Positions 23,601 through 34,466 of a stretch of DNA of 64,000 nucleotides are shown here, one piece after another. Under the pieces are notes generated by a model, which saw only the letters and a list, made by a program, of their open reading frames with translations, was not told where the DNA came from and searched no databases. The position numbers and the translations under genes are program-made. The stretch's first letter is position 1, and each line of letters begins with the position of its first letter. This stretch comes from Micractinium sp. NFX-FRZ (taxonomy: Eukaryota; Chlorophyta; Trebouxiophyceae; Chlorellales; Chlorellaceae): contig JAPTJF010000027.1 of the NCBI GenBank assembly GCA_029339195.1, forward strand, positions 124,001 to 188,000. Reading direction: 5' to 3'.

Positions 23601-26336
23601 CCGACGTGTACGCCTTTGGCCTCATCCTGTGGGAGCTGCTGACCTGGCAGATGCCCTTCCCGCACCTCTCCAACTTCCAGGTGTGTGGGGGGCAGGGCCG
23701 GGCGGGGGCAGCCATGCCAGGCAGGGGGGTGGCCGTGCTACTGCCAGCGAGCGAATCCAGTGCTCCTCACCCTCCGCATCACTCTGCGTATTCACTCCTC
23801 ACACCCTGTGTGCTGCTCCCCACCTCCCCACCACCCTGCGCGTCTCCATGCTCACCTGTCTGGTCATCACCTGCCTGGCTCCCCACACCGTGCCAATTGC
23901 AGATCATCCTGGCAGTCACGCAGCAAGGCCAGCGACCGGCAGTGAAGGACCAGTGGGCTGCGGCGGAGGTGCGTGCTGCTTTGCCTGCCTTGCTTGCCTG
24001 CCTGTCTGCTTTGCTTGCCAGCCCGTCAGTGTTTGCCTGCCTGCCTGCCTGGCTGCCCTCCCTAGTTGGTGGTGTGCACCTCTTTGAGGCGTGCCCCCAG
24101 CTTGCAGCCCCTACAGCTTCACTCAGCGCTCGGCTGATGCAACCCACTCATCTTCCCTGCCCCTGTGGCAACCTCTGCGGTACCCTGCAGTACCCTGGCG
24201 GTACTTTCTGCGCGTACGATGAGTATGTGGATCTCATGAACCGCTGCTGGGCGGAGGACCCTGCAGCGCGGCCCACGTTTGAGCAGGTGTGGCACACGCA
24301 CACTTAGGCTGGCTCCGCGTGGCTCATTGCACCTGAGCAATGCACCGCCTGCCCGACTGACCGACTGCCCTGACCCACAATCAACACGTGTGCGCTCCAC
24401 CCCATTCCTTGCTTGAGCCCTACAGTACAGCGGGGTGATGCCTCGTATTGCCTGTCCCGCAACTTCTATCCCACATGCCGGCCTGCGCAAGATGACGGCC
24501 ACTTTGCATGTCTGCGCATGTGTCGTCATGAGGTGTACCCTGTGGCATCGCCTACCCCCGCCACTGCCCTCCCCTCCGCAGATCATTGCCGACCTGCGCA
24601 AGATTGCCGAGAAGGTGCTTCGGGAATCACGAGGGCTGGCACGTGCCGAGTCACGCGCCCCCGCGCGCGCCGGCGGCGCCATGCTGCTCCCCTCCCAGTC
24701 GCGCAACTTTGCGCGCTACACGCCGCAGCCGCAGCTGATGGCGCCAGCGCCCCCCGCTGCTGCGGCGGCAGCAGCTGGCAACGGTAGCGTGCACGCCCCC
24801 GCGCCTAGCACCCCCAACATGTCGCCCGGTGGCGCCGCCGTGGTGGCTGCGGCGGTGGGCGCGGCGGCGGCGGCGACGCAGCTGCAGCCTCCCTCCCCCT
24901 CCACTGTGGCCTCCTCTGCTGCTGGTGGGGAGCAGTACAGCGAGACGGGCACGCCGCCCATGTCTGCAACCACCTCTGGAAGTTACATGCTGCCGGGGGC
25001 GCCCAGCGGAGGGTCCGTTATCAGCAGCGCGCCGCCTGCGCCGTCGCCCTTCGACGCGTCCCCCGCCAGCGCTTCTGTCGTTTCCAGCAATGCAGCCATC
25101 CCAGCTGGACCGTTTGGCGGCGGCCCTGCGCCCTGGCTGCAGCAGGCAGCGCCCGCGCCTGCCGCCGTGAGCAGCGCCGGGCCGCCGCCGCCGTGGGCGT
25201 TTGGTGACGCACAGGCAGCGCCGGCGGGCGGGCAGGCCATCAGCAGCGCAGCACCGCCTCCGCTATCGCCCTTTGGCGGCGTGCCAGCAGCAGCAGCAGC
25301 AGCAGCAGCACTAGGAGGGGGGCAGACCATCAGCAGCGCTGCTCCCCCGCCCCCATCACCATTTGGGGGTGCAGCGGCGGTGCCACAGACCATCAGCAGC
25401 GCAGCGCCGCCTCCCCCTTCGCCATTTGGCGGCCCGATGGCCGGTCCCCAGACCATCAGCAGTGCAGCACCCCCGCCGCCGTCCCCTTTTGGCGGCATGC
25501 CAGCAGTAGCAGCAGCAGCAGCAGGGGGGCAGACAATCAGCAGCGCTGCGCCCCCGCCTCCGTCGCCGTTCGGGGGCGCAGGGGCAGCGCAAGTGGCGGC
25601 ACAGACTGTCAGCAGCGCAGCGCCGCCTCCCCCTTCGCCATTTGGCGGCGCAGCACCGCAGACCATCAGCAGCGCTGCCCCCCCGCCACCCTCTCCCTTT
25701 GGCAGCGCAGCGCCCCAGACCATCAGCAGCGCAGCGCCGCCGCCGCCCTCGCCGTTTGGCGGCGGCAGCGTGCCCGCAGCGGCAGCGCAGCCCGTGCGCC
25801 CGCTGTCCCCCTACGACGCTCGCCTGCCGCAGGACGTGCCCGAGCCTCGGCACCACACCCACGAGGTGCCAGCCAGCATGCCCTCTACTGTGCTGGAGGC
25901 CTCGCCTTCTGTGGAGGCAGGTGCAGCTGCTGCCGGTGGTGGGCTGCAAGTAGAGACCATTGCAGCAGGTGGGTGGGTGGGTGCCCACCTGGGCCTTGAG
26001 AGAACACCTTGCTGGGGGTGGCTGCTTGAGTCCCTGGTCAGGCTGTGTGTTGCATGCGTGCATGCCACAGGCTGCTGCCGGATGGGCACGCTGCACCATG
26101 CCAGCGCTGAGCTTGATGTGCTGCGCTGTGCTGCAGGCGCCGTCGGCTCCCAGCCACCCCTCTCGGCCGCGCTGCCAGCTGTCAGCGCCTCAGGCCCGTT
26201 GCCCAGCGTGGACGCTGCTGCTGCCGCCGTCAATGGAGAAGCCAGCGGCAGCGGCAGGCAGGGGCTCTTTGGGCAGCTGCGGCAGTCGCTGGGCGGCAGC
26301 GGCAAGCGCCGGCTGACACGGGTGCAGACGCGATAG
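14665..26336 (+). CDS. Coiled-coil / WD40-like / TKL protein kinase with proline repeats
   Basis: Twenty-five exons from ATG 14665 to TAG 26334-26336 close in phase and give 1,601 residues. Residues ~11-160 form a helical, probably coiled-coil region (QQLERCKKAVEQCRADLADL). Residues ~314-672 look like a WD40-type propeller: IRVWDAMKQETLI, GRVRCFVLQQE, GRVWTCGGSPAFVLF, DGTLRLWEIAHP. Residues ~785-1090 are a TKL/Raf-like kinase: IGEGAFGK (794-801), VAIK with Lys815, alpha-C Glu851, HRDLKSPN with Asp934, then DFN (952-954) where most kinases have DFG, and NPRWQPPE in place of the APE segment. Catalytic Lys, Glu, Asp and DFN Asp are all present, so activity is plausible. Residues ~1210-1470 are an ISSAAPPPPSPFGG repeat array. 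Exons are 21185-21280, 21582-21687, 21861-21986, 22303-22426, 22666-22753, 23137-23235 across the catalytic core. I saw no stop or poly(A) motif that would split the WD40 and kinase parts, but transcript data are not available. Confidence 0.8.
16753..16812 (+). repeat. cagtgcagcg microsatellite
   Basis: An intron of the kinase gene contains a short run of cagtgcagcg and gcagt units. Confidence 0.75.
20735..20770 (+). repeat. Echo of an exon 3' end in the kinase gene
   Basis: The last 36 bases of the exon ending at 20636 recur here at about 28/36 identity by eye, both ending gcagcgacatgcag followed by gtgc. Displacement is 134 bp, so read-through would change frame. Confidence 0.85.
21754..21800 (+). 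repeat. Echo of an exon 5' end in the kinase gene
   Basis: ctactgcag then ccatcacgctggatcagacg copies the alpha-C exon start at 21861 (gcatcaagctggaccaggat). Similarity continues to a shared gag-gag/aag-gag segment. Displacement is 107 bp. Confidence 0.8.
22511..22535 (+). repeat. Echo of an exon donor in the kinase gene
   Basis: gggcctgctgtgagtgct repeats the exon-intron boundary at 22426 (gggcatgctgtgagtgct). Displacement is 98 bp. Confidence 0.65.
23370..23545 (+). repeat. Intron-internal duplication in the kinase gene
   Basis: A ~50-bp segment around 23370-23425 (cccatccatccacccgcccg) recurs with changes about 113 bp downstream (gcccatccacccgcccgccc), inside one intron and touching no exon. 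Confidence 0.6.
24474..24500 (+). repeat. Short echo of an exon start in the kinase gene
   Basis: gccggcctgcgcaagat resembles gccgacctgcgcaagat near the exon start at 24582, displaced by about 110 bp. The match is short, so confidence is lower. Confidence 0.5.
25003..25766 (+). repeat. Coding array of ISSAAPPPPSPFGG repeats
   Basis: About eleven units, each ~14 residues, with consensus (T/A)(I/V)SSAAPPPPSPFGG separated by Ala/Gly/Gln linkers. Seven central units are nearly identical, and the outer ones are diverged (VISSAPPAPSPFDA, AVSSAGPPPPWAFGD). Each core unit has a Ser-Pro pair and a polyproline run. Confidence 0.95.
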
Positions 26337-27195
26337 GCAGGCGCGCACTCTGCTGCCGCCCCCCACTGCACCCTTTTATACACACACCCCTCACTGACAC
26401 CTGGTCTGTCTCTCTTCCCTGCTATGCGTCTTAATCTTTACGAGAATTGCTTGTTGGCGCTGGCCTGTGCAACGCCCCCTCAACTCACCGCCCATTATTG
26501 CGAGCGCAGCTGCATGTTTGGTTGTATTGCATGCCTCATCTACTGCATGCATGTATTATCTCGTTGACCCGACCGCTGTGCAGTCTCGTTCTTGTGTAAC
26601 AAGCCACGCTGCCTATGTCTGCCTGCTTCAAGCCTGTGCGACACGACGCCAGCCCTGCCGCCGCCGCCGCCGCTGTCCAGTCGCGGTGCCTGCTGCTGCT
26701 TGCTGGGGCGGCCGGCCCCCTTCATACATCTGACGGTCGAGGAGGTGCGGCTTGTGAGCCCTCTCACACCGGAGTTTCAGACCACATGGCAGGTTCGAAA
26801 CACTCTCCGCCAGGAATACCACTGCCGCGCGCACGATGATCATGCGAGAAATGCGCAATTCGTAGGATTGGAGGATGCAGGAGTGCATCAGAGGCTGGGG
26901 AGGCGGCACTCCAGCCCGGGTCGGGGCCACGAGGGCAGGCCCCTGTGCACCGCCAAATCGGGCGCGGCTCGGCGCCTTCTGCCTCTTGCAGGGTTCATAT
27001 ACCTGCACCGCTCACTGCTGACGCTCTTGCTGCCTTAAAGGTGCGCCAGGCAGCCATCAGCATGGCGGCGCGCGCGGTGGGAGAAGCATGGCGGCAGCCT
27101 GTGGGCCCAACCGAGCCAGGGAGCGATAGGCAGCATGGGCACTGCCCCTGAGCCGCCGTCCGCCCACCCCGCCCTGCAGGTGCAAAGTCGCAACC
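26337..27195. other. Intergenic: kinase 3' end and eIF4A promoter
   Basis: The stretch holds the kinase 3' UTR, a TGTAA at 26595, and the eIF4A leader. A cctgcag|g acceptor at about 27180 suggests the eIF4A 5' UTR may be spliced. No coding exon is recognised. Confidence 0.5.
26595..26599 (+). terminator. Possible TGTAA polyadenylation signal
   Basis: TGTAA lies 259 nt after the kinase stop codon. Confidence 0.45.
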
Positions 27196-30100
27196 ATGGC
27201 TGAGGGACCCGGCAACGCTTACGATGCCAAGGCATTCGACCAGAAGATGGAGGAAGTGTGAGTGTTGCACACTGGAGCCGCGCGGCTGGCGACTGGCAGC
27301 GGAGCACTCACTTGAACCTTCAGCCAGTGGCCACGACCCCTCCTGGCGCCCCTTGCAGCCCCTGTCCGTGCCAGCAGCGTGACCGGGCCGTGCACGACCG
27401 GCGGCTGCGCGGGGTGAAGCAGCCAGCAGGCCGGTGCGCATGATCGGCGGGGCGCAGGCGCACGGCGGGAGCTGATCAGGCTGCCGCCGCCGCCGCCTTC
27501 TCTGCCTGCAGGATGGGGGAGACCAGCGAGTACTTCACCGACTGGAACGAGAGCTACGAGAGCTTCGACCAGATGCAGCTGCACGAGAACCTGCTGCGCG
27601 GCATCTACGCGTACGGTGCGTGGGGCAGGCGGCCGGTAGCTGCACAGGCGGGCGACCCAGGCGCCACGGGAGATTGCACGAGTCGCTGGCAGCTGGCATT
27701 TGCTGCCAGAGCAGCCAAAAACGGCGGCAGCAATAGTGCAGGGAAACTTTGAACCGCGAGCGTCTGTGCTGCCGCCGCAAGGCGGGCCGAGCGGTCGCTC
27801 ACCATCGCCGCCGCTGCTGCCGCTGCCTGCCCACAGGTTTTGAGAAGCCCTCTGCCATCCAGCAGAAGGGTATCGTGCCGTTTGGCAAGGGCCTGGACGT
27901 GATCCAGCAGGCGCAGTCCGGTACCGGCAAGACCGCCACCTTCTGCGCCGGTATCCTGCAGGTGGGCTCGGCTCCCTGCCCTGTGGGTGGAAAGCTGCTG
28001 CTGGGGTGGGTGGGTGGGTGCACTATGTGGGTGCTGGCCAGATGTCCTGCACGCATGGTGGACAGGGAGCTTGCGGTTGTCGCCCGTGGGGCATGTGCAG
28101 TGTGATTTTGCTGGCGTTGGCGCTGGCCTGCTGCCGCTGGCCTGCCATGCGCCTGCCGGTGGTAGGAAGCACAGGTCGTGGAGTTGGCGGCGATTGGGGG
28201 AGCACACAGGGCAGCAGCAGCGGCGGCAGCAGCACCAGGAGCAGCGGCCGCTCTGGAGCTTCCACAGCCGGAGCTGGGCAGCGGATCAAGTGGGGTCCGG
28301 CAGCGTGACGTGCGAGGCAGCCTTTATAATGACAGCAACGTCGGCGGTGGCGTTAGGCAACTGTCGCTCCAGGGCATCGCCAGAGTCGCAGAAGCCTGGT
28401 ACAGAAGTGGCCAAGCAGCAACACGGCTCCAGGGCATGCACGCTATGCATGCTCTGCAGCACCCGACGCAGGCCACCACAGCGCACGCAGCAGGCGTGGC
28501 CGGGCTGCATGCCAGCAGCCGCTTGCCCGCAGCAGGCAGGACAATCATGGCGCCAGCCTGGCCTGCCAGCATAGAGAGCAGCACGCTGCATCCGGCCGTT
28601 GTTGGTGCAACCCTGCAGCCAGGCTGGGCGTCAGGCAGCTCAGCCCAGGGTGCGGCACGGCACGCACGCGCCTGCTCTCGCCCGGTCCCTCCCCACCCCT
28701 CGCCAGGAGCGGGCGGGAATGTACTCCCCTTCATCCTTCGCTCCCTGCTGCCAGGGGTGCGGTCTCGTTGACCTCCCCCCCTGCCCGACGCATACCGTCC
28801 ATCTCACACAACACCAGGTTGCTGCTTCCACACTATATATATATATTATAACGCCGCATGTGCTGCCTGCCCCATCCCGCTGCTGCAGAACCTGGACTAC
28901 TCCCTGGTCGAGTGCCAGGCCCTGGTGCTGGCCCCCACCCGTGAGCTGGCGCAGCAGATCGAGAAGGTGGGCGGGCACCTGCGTGGGGAGGGCGAAGGGG
29001 GGCGGGGCAGGGGCTGGCGTGGTGGGTGGCAATGCAGGGGCAGGGTGGCGTGCAGCATCACGTGCGCGTGGCAGCACCAGTAGCCTATTAGCTGGTACCG
29101 AGTGCTGCCGGTGTCCCTGCCCCTGGCTGGGACCCGCCCCTGGCTACGCTAGGAAGGAGGGGTGCACACGCATGCTCACACACCTGTCTCTCTGTACAAG
29201 CCACGAGCCAGCGCTGACATGTCCTGCCTTGCTCCGTTCCTCCTTGCTTCCTGTCCCCGCCAGGTCATGCGCGCCCTGGGCGACTACCTCAGCGTCAAGT
29301 GCCACGCCTGCGTGGGCGGCACCTCCGTGCGCGAGGACACCCGCATCCTGCAGGTGCCGGCCGGCTGCGCTGATAAATGGCCATTGCGCGTGTATCGTTG
29401 ACGCACACGTGTCCCGATTGCCGGTGTGGGGCGCGCTGTTTTGGCTGCCTGCACGGCCCGCCACTGCTGTTGGCAACATTGGCACCACTCCCCCCTCATG
29501 CCTGCCGTCCCCTAGGCTCCTCCCCTCCCTCCTTCCTCACCCCTGCTTGCTCACCCCTCCCTCCTTCTCCTCCCTCCCCTCCCTCCCCTCCCCCGGCCAG
29601 GCGGGCGTGCACGTGGTGGTGGGCACCCCCGGGCGCGTGTACGACATGCTGCGCCGCCGCGCCCTGCGCGCCGACTCCATCAAGATGTTTGTGCTGGACG
29701 AGGCCGATGAGATGCTGTCCCGCGGGTTCAAGGACCAGATCTACGACATCTTCCAGCTGCTGCCCCCCAAGATCCAGGTCAGCCCTGCTGCTGCTGCTGT
29801 GCTGACGCTTTGTAAAGGCGGACGCGTGCCGTGTGGGTGCGGTTGGATATGTCAGAGGATGCATTCCAGCTGCTGCCCCCCAAGATCCAGCTCAGCTTCC
29901 CCTTGTTACATGACATTCTGCTGCGGTGGACAGCATTGTGGGTTGGGGCTTCAGACATGTGACCAGCACGTTTCCGCAGCCGCAGGGCTCCAGGTGCAGG
30001 CGCTGTTTTGCCCAGCAACAGCTTTCCAGCTGGCCACAAAGCGTGCTCACTGCCCACTCTACGCACGACGACTGCAGGTGGGCGTGTTCTCCGCCACCCT

Positions 30101-32733
30101 GCCCCCGGAGGCGCTTGAGATCACCCGCAAGTTCATGAACAAGCCGGTGAGGGGGTGGGGCCTGTAGGCAGGAGATCTGTCTTCTCCGCCATTCGTGCTG
30201 GTTGCTGTGCTGTGCCATGCGTGATACGTACCAGTGCACGAACACGCCAGCTGGCAGCCGCGGTGCCAGACATTTGGCTGTCTTTCACTGCCGTACTAGC
30301 TGCTTGTGCCAAACTACGGCTGCTGTGCACTGCTGTGCATCCGCATCAGATTCGAAGCTCGCCCGCGCCCGCCTCTCCGCTTCCCACCTCTGCCTGCCTG
30401 CCCCCGGCCTCTTTGTTCCGCCCCGCAGGTGCGCATTCTGGTCAAGCGTGACGAGCTGACCCTGGAGGGTATCAAGCAGTTCTACGTCAACGTGGTGAGT
30501 AGCTTCAGCGGAACCTCTTTGCCAGCACAGTACCATCCACATCATGCAGTACTAGAACTGCAGGGTAGCTCTGTCCTGCAAGCACTCGCTGCCACTGCCA
30601 GCAGAGCTGAGCACCTTGGCCATCAGGCCCCATCAGCTGCCGTTCGCGCCCCCTGTCCTGGCACTGATTTCCCTCCAACCTCACCTCACCCGTGGTACTG
30701 CAGGAGCGCGAGGACTGGAAGCTGGACACCCTGTGCGACCTGTACGAGACCCTGGCCATCACCCAGTCGGTGATCTTCGCCAACACCCGCCGGAAGGTGC
30801 GCCCCCCGCCCGCCCCTCTTGGTTTCAAAGGGCTGGTTCTGGTCAGCCCGCCTGACCCTGCACTTCACCCGCCTGCCTCGCTCACCCATCACCTCACCCT
30901 GCCTGCCTGGAACACCTGCCCTGCCCTCCCCCGGCTGCTGCAGGTGGACTGGCTGACCGACAAGATGCGCGAGCGCGACCACACCGTGTCCGCCACCCAC
31001 GGTGACATGGACCAGGTGAGCAGGGCGGGGGCGGCGCCGGGGGTTGCATTCTGGGGCAGGGCCGGGGTTTAGCCATTGCCTGGACGGTGCTCGCAACACC
31101 TGCAGCTGCTGCGGTGGTTGGTAGCGGCTCTCGTGGGCGGCGGCATGCAAGGCACCGAGCGCTTGCTGCACCCATCGGCTGTCGCCTCATGCATGCATCT
31201 ACTGATCTCGTTCTTGCTCCTGACGATGCCTTTGTTTTGCACACACGCGGGGCAAGTCGTGCACTGTGCATGCACGTTCATATCAAAACGTGTCGGTTGT
31301 GTTGCTTTCCCCCCCGCCCCGCAGAACACGCGCGACGTGATCATGCGCGAGTTCCGCTCCGGCTCCTCCCGCGTGCTGATCACCACCGACCTGCTGGCCC
31401 GTGGTATCGACGTGCAGCAGGTGCGGGCAGTGACAGTAGCGGGCAGTACAGCGCCGCCAGCGGGGGGCCAGGGGGGCAGGGCAGTGCACTGCGCAAGGTG
31501 GTCTCAGTGTCGAGCACCTGGGGTGGGAGGCACGATGGGGTGAAGGGCAGTGCACACCGCGTGCTTTGGGGGTTGGGGATTAGGGTCCTTATGCCGCCGC
31601 GAGGGGGGGCGCCCTGTCATGGTCCTCTTGGGTCCTGTGTGCTGATGCTGAGAGCTGCGGGGGCTCGTAGCTGCTGGGCTGCGCGCGGGGGCGCTTGCTG
31701 CAGCTGTCCGAGGCGGCGGCGGCGCCGCCGCCGTCGTCGTCGCCTGCTGGCAGGCCCAGCGCGCGAGGCTCGCGCTTGAGGTTGCTTTTTGTCATTACAG
31801 CGAAGAGCCGCAAAATGGGAGCATGGGAGGGCGTGAAAAGGGCGAGGTCGTGCATGGCACGCGACGATGCCAGCTTCTGCTCGGCTCCATGGCCCCCGTG
31901 TTGCCGTCGGCGATTTTTTTGTGCCGATACGCGTATTCACGACTCCCAAAACGCTCTCCGTCCGCCCCAACGCAGGTGTCGCTGGTCATCAACTATGACC
32001 TGCCCAACAACCCCGAGAACTACCTCCACCGCATCGGGCGCTCCGGCCGCTTCGGCCGCAAGGTGAGCTGCGCTACCTTTGGGCGGGGGGAGGGCTTGTC
32101 GCCGCGCGGGGGCTGCCTTGCCAGCGGGCGGCACGCGTCGCCGCGCCGCACGGCGACGCCGCACGTACCGGCGACGCACCTACGTACCGGGGCTGCACCC
32201 GCTGGTTGCCAGGGCTGCCTGCCCGTCTCTCTCTGCACCGTGCCTGCTTGAATAAGTTCTGCCGTTTGCTCAATGCACATTCAAACCGAACGCCAGCATC
32301 CTTTCCTGCACAGGCAGCGCTGCTTCATGGTGATCCACACCAGTTGCCCCCAGCGCTGCCCGCCCTTCTCACCCCTGCCTCCTATCTGCGTCTCATGCCC
32401 ACCCCACCCCACCCCCGCAGGGTGTGGCCATCAACTTTGTGACCAACGACGACGAGCGCCTGCTCCAGGACATCCAGCGCTTCTACAACACCGTGATCGA
32501 GGTGGGTGCTGGGTTTCACTCTCGTTTACAAGTTGGGAGCAAAGCTGTCTGCTGTGCCTCAACACTGCAGTCAAGGCGAGGTGCACCGGCTGGGTGACGT
32601 CAACCACACACCTGCTTGCAATCATGCGATGTCCGCCTCTTTCCGGCCCCCGCTCGCCTCCCCCGCTCACCTCCCCCCTTCTTCCTTCCCACACCCGCAG
32701 GAGCTGCCCTCCAACATCGCCGACCTCATCTGA
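27196..32733 (+). CDS. eIF4A: Eukaryotic initiation factor 4A (DEAD-box helicase)
   Basis: Fourteen exons give 410 residues, the normal eIF4A length: 27196-27257, 27512-27615, 27837-27961, 28889-28966, 29264-29353, 29601-29777, 30078-30146, 30429-30494, 30704-30796, 30944-31015, 31325-31420, 31976-32062, 32421-32501 and 32701-32733. It unwinds mRNA 5' leaders as part of the cap-binding eIF4F complex. All helicase motifs are present: Q motif from F57, AQSGTGKT (81-88), APTRELA (112-118), TPGR, DEAD (186-189), SAT (217-219), ARGID, and HRIGRSGR (362-369). The ATG context (aaccATGG) is good. Introns 3 (927 bp) and 11 (555 bp) are long for this window; intron 11 contains an antisense open frame and intron 6 an exact echo of the preceding exon end. 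Confidence 0.98.
28833..28850 (+). repeat. (TA)n microsatellite
   Basis: A short TA run in eIF4A intron 3 stands out in GC-rich surroundings. Confidence 0.85.
29864..29890 (+). repeat. Exact echo of the eIF4A DEAD-exon 3' end
   Basis: The 27 bases ending the exon at 29777 (ttccagctgctgcccccc onward to gatccag) recur identically. The following gtcagc becomes ctcagc, so the copied donor is dead by one base. Displacement is 113 bp. Confidence 0.95.
31589..31795 (-). other. Antisense open frame inside eIF4A intron 11
   Basis: An ATG at 31795 on the minus strand opens a 68-codon frame beginning [18 protein letters not shown], with an acidic/Ala middle and a Lys/Arg/Pro/Ser segment. The mixed composition is more protein-like than most shadow frames here, but there is no family match or clear regulatory context. 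Confidence 0.2.
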
Positions 32734-34466
32734 GGCGGGGGTGCAGCAGCCCCCCATCACACGTCGCCCGCGCCGCCGGTTGGTTGGCTGTCCGGCGGGC
32801 GCGGGCGGCAGCAGCGGCGACACGTGCCCCACCGCCGCCGCCGCCGCAACGTGAATGATACAGCCCAAACAGCCACGCCCCACCCCTCCACCACCCCACT
32901 CCATCCCCCTCTTGGCCGCTGCCTGCCTCCGCCGCCAGCGCTCAGCACACGGGAGCAGACGCGAGATGCACCCCCTCGCCGCCCGCCCCCGGCCCGCTCG
33001 GCGCGACAGCGGGGCAAGCAGCAGCAGCAGCAGAGCAGGCGACGACAGCAATGTAGCCGCCCAGCCCGGGCGATTTGCCCGTGGGCCGGCGGCGGGCGGG
33101 CGCAGCGGTGCGCTCACGCCCCAGGCGTGTGCACCCGCTGCGGCGCCGCCCAACAACACCAGTAGTAGCGGATCCTGCGGGTGCGGCGGCCTTTCCGGCC
33201 CCCGTGAGCCGCATGGTAGCGGGGGCGGCTGCGGCGCCGAGGCCTGGCGCGGCCCCAGCCCCGGCCCCAACCGCCCCCTTTTAAGAGAGCCGCACCGCCG
33301 CCGCGTGCGTCGCGCCCCCCTTGCCAGGGGGCCGGCGCCCCGGCGGCTGCGCACATCTCCTCGGTTTCGCGGCAAAGCGCGCGCTGCTCTCTTCCCCTGT
33401 GTGCCTTGCTTTCTCCCCCTCTTGGTTGCACCGGCAGCACATGCAAGAAAAGCAAAAGCAGATGGGCGGTGACAGGTGGAAGAGGACACGAGGGAGAGAC
33501 TGGCTGGGGGTGGACAGCAGGTATATGCACAGTGGAGGCAGTTCATTTGGCAACAGCTGAGCAGCATGCCTGGCACGCAGGCATGGAGAGAGGCAGAGGC
33601 ACTGTCTGGGGCTGAGACCCTTTGACACGGATGCAGTAAGGAGCACGCAAGTGACATGCTGCCTTTGCCATGGGCGGCAAGTTCCACACTGCCGCTAGAG
33701 GGGCAGCGCCGGGGCATGCAAGGCGGGGCGGGCAGGAGGAATGCGGTTGGCAGGCAGGCCGCAGCGGTGACGGTGATGATGACGAGGAGGAGGAGGATTC
33801 AGAGAAGAGCAGGTCAAGCAACAGGTGGGGGATGACGTGGACGGCGGGGCAGGCAGGATGTGCCCAGCAGCAGGCAGCACGCGGCGTGGCGACTGTTGTA
33901 CACTCAGTACCAGGCCTGCTTGCAGCACCGACTGGCACGGGCCGCTGGGGCACCCTTGTGGTGGCTTGCGGGCACAGGTGCATGAGTGGCACGCAGCCTG
34001 GTCGGGGTGCAAGAGGCAGAGCACGGAGTACATCCCGCCAGGCACGCGTGACAACAGTGGCTTCTTTCCTCCCATGCGACTGACGCGTTCCGAGTGCCTC
34101 CTCGCCTCCCTGTGCTCCTTTGGGGAGATGCTTGCTGCCTGTGTAAGTAGGCTGTTAACATCACATTTACAACTCTAATTCAGTGTTCAATCACTGCTGC
34201 AGACGGCTGCTGATGTGCAGGGCAGAGCAGTCGCGGCAGCGCGGCGGGTGGGCAGTTAGCTGGTCGGCAGGCCCACGCGCCCAGAGGCGGGCCGCAGGCT
34301 GCGGTGCAAGCACGAACCCCAATTGTTGGCACCGTCCAGGGGCACTGCACTGTGGGAAGCGTGCTCCCTGCGCACATTGGGCTCCGTGTAAAGGCGCGCT
34401 TTCTTAGAAGCTGTTGTATCAGCGCGCCTCCTCTGTGCCCCTCCGCCTGCTGGCTCCTTCCTCATC
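32734..34466. other. Long intergenic stretch with a MYND-like relic
   Basis: Between eIF4A and the MYND gene lie 1.7 kb. The first part is C-rich and simple; long frames on both strands are compositional. A MYND-like segment at 33883-33970 is annotated separately. The last ~250 bp should hold the MYND gene promoter. Confidence 0.45.
33883..33970 (+). pseudogene. MYND-finger gene fragment
   Basis: The sequence cgactggcacgggccgctgg resembles cgactggcgtgggccgctgg of the MYND gene at 37922, and the frame reads STDWHGPLGH against HADWRGPLGH there. The preceding ~45 bases also align loosely with the zinc-ligand segment, but only part of the Cys pattern survives. It lies 4 kb upstream on the same strand, so it is probably a relic of a duplicated 3' end. 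Confidence 0.45.

Noticed and set aside
26785..26812. ggttcgaaac, a possible tRNA T-arm
   Set aside because: The five bases on either side of the loop are not complementary and no cloverleaf fits.
32431..33717. Minus-strand open frame of about 430 codons behind eIF4A
   Set aside because: It overlaps eIF4A coding exons in antisense, is Arg/Ala/Pro-rich and has no splice or family support; GC-rich DNA yields such frames by chance.
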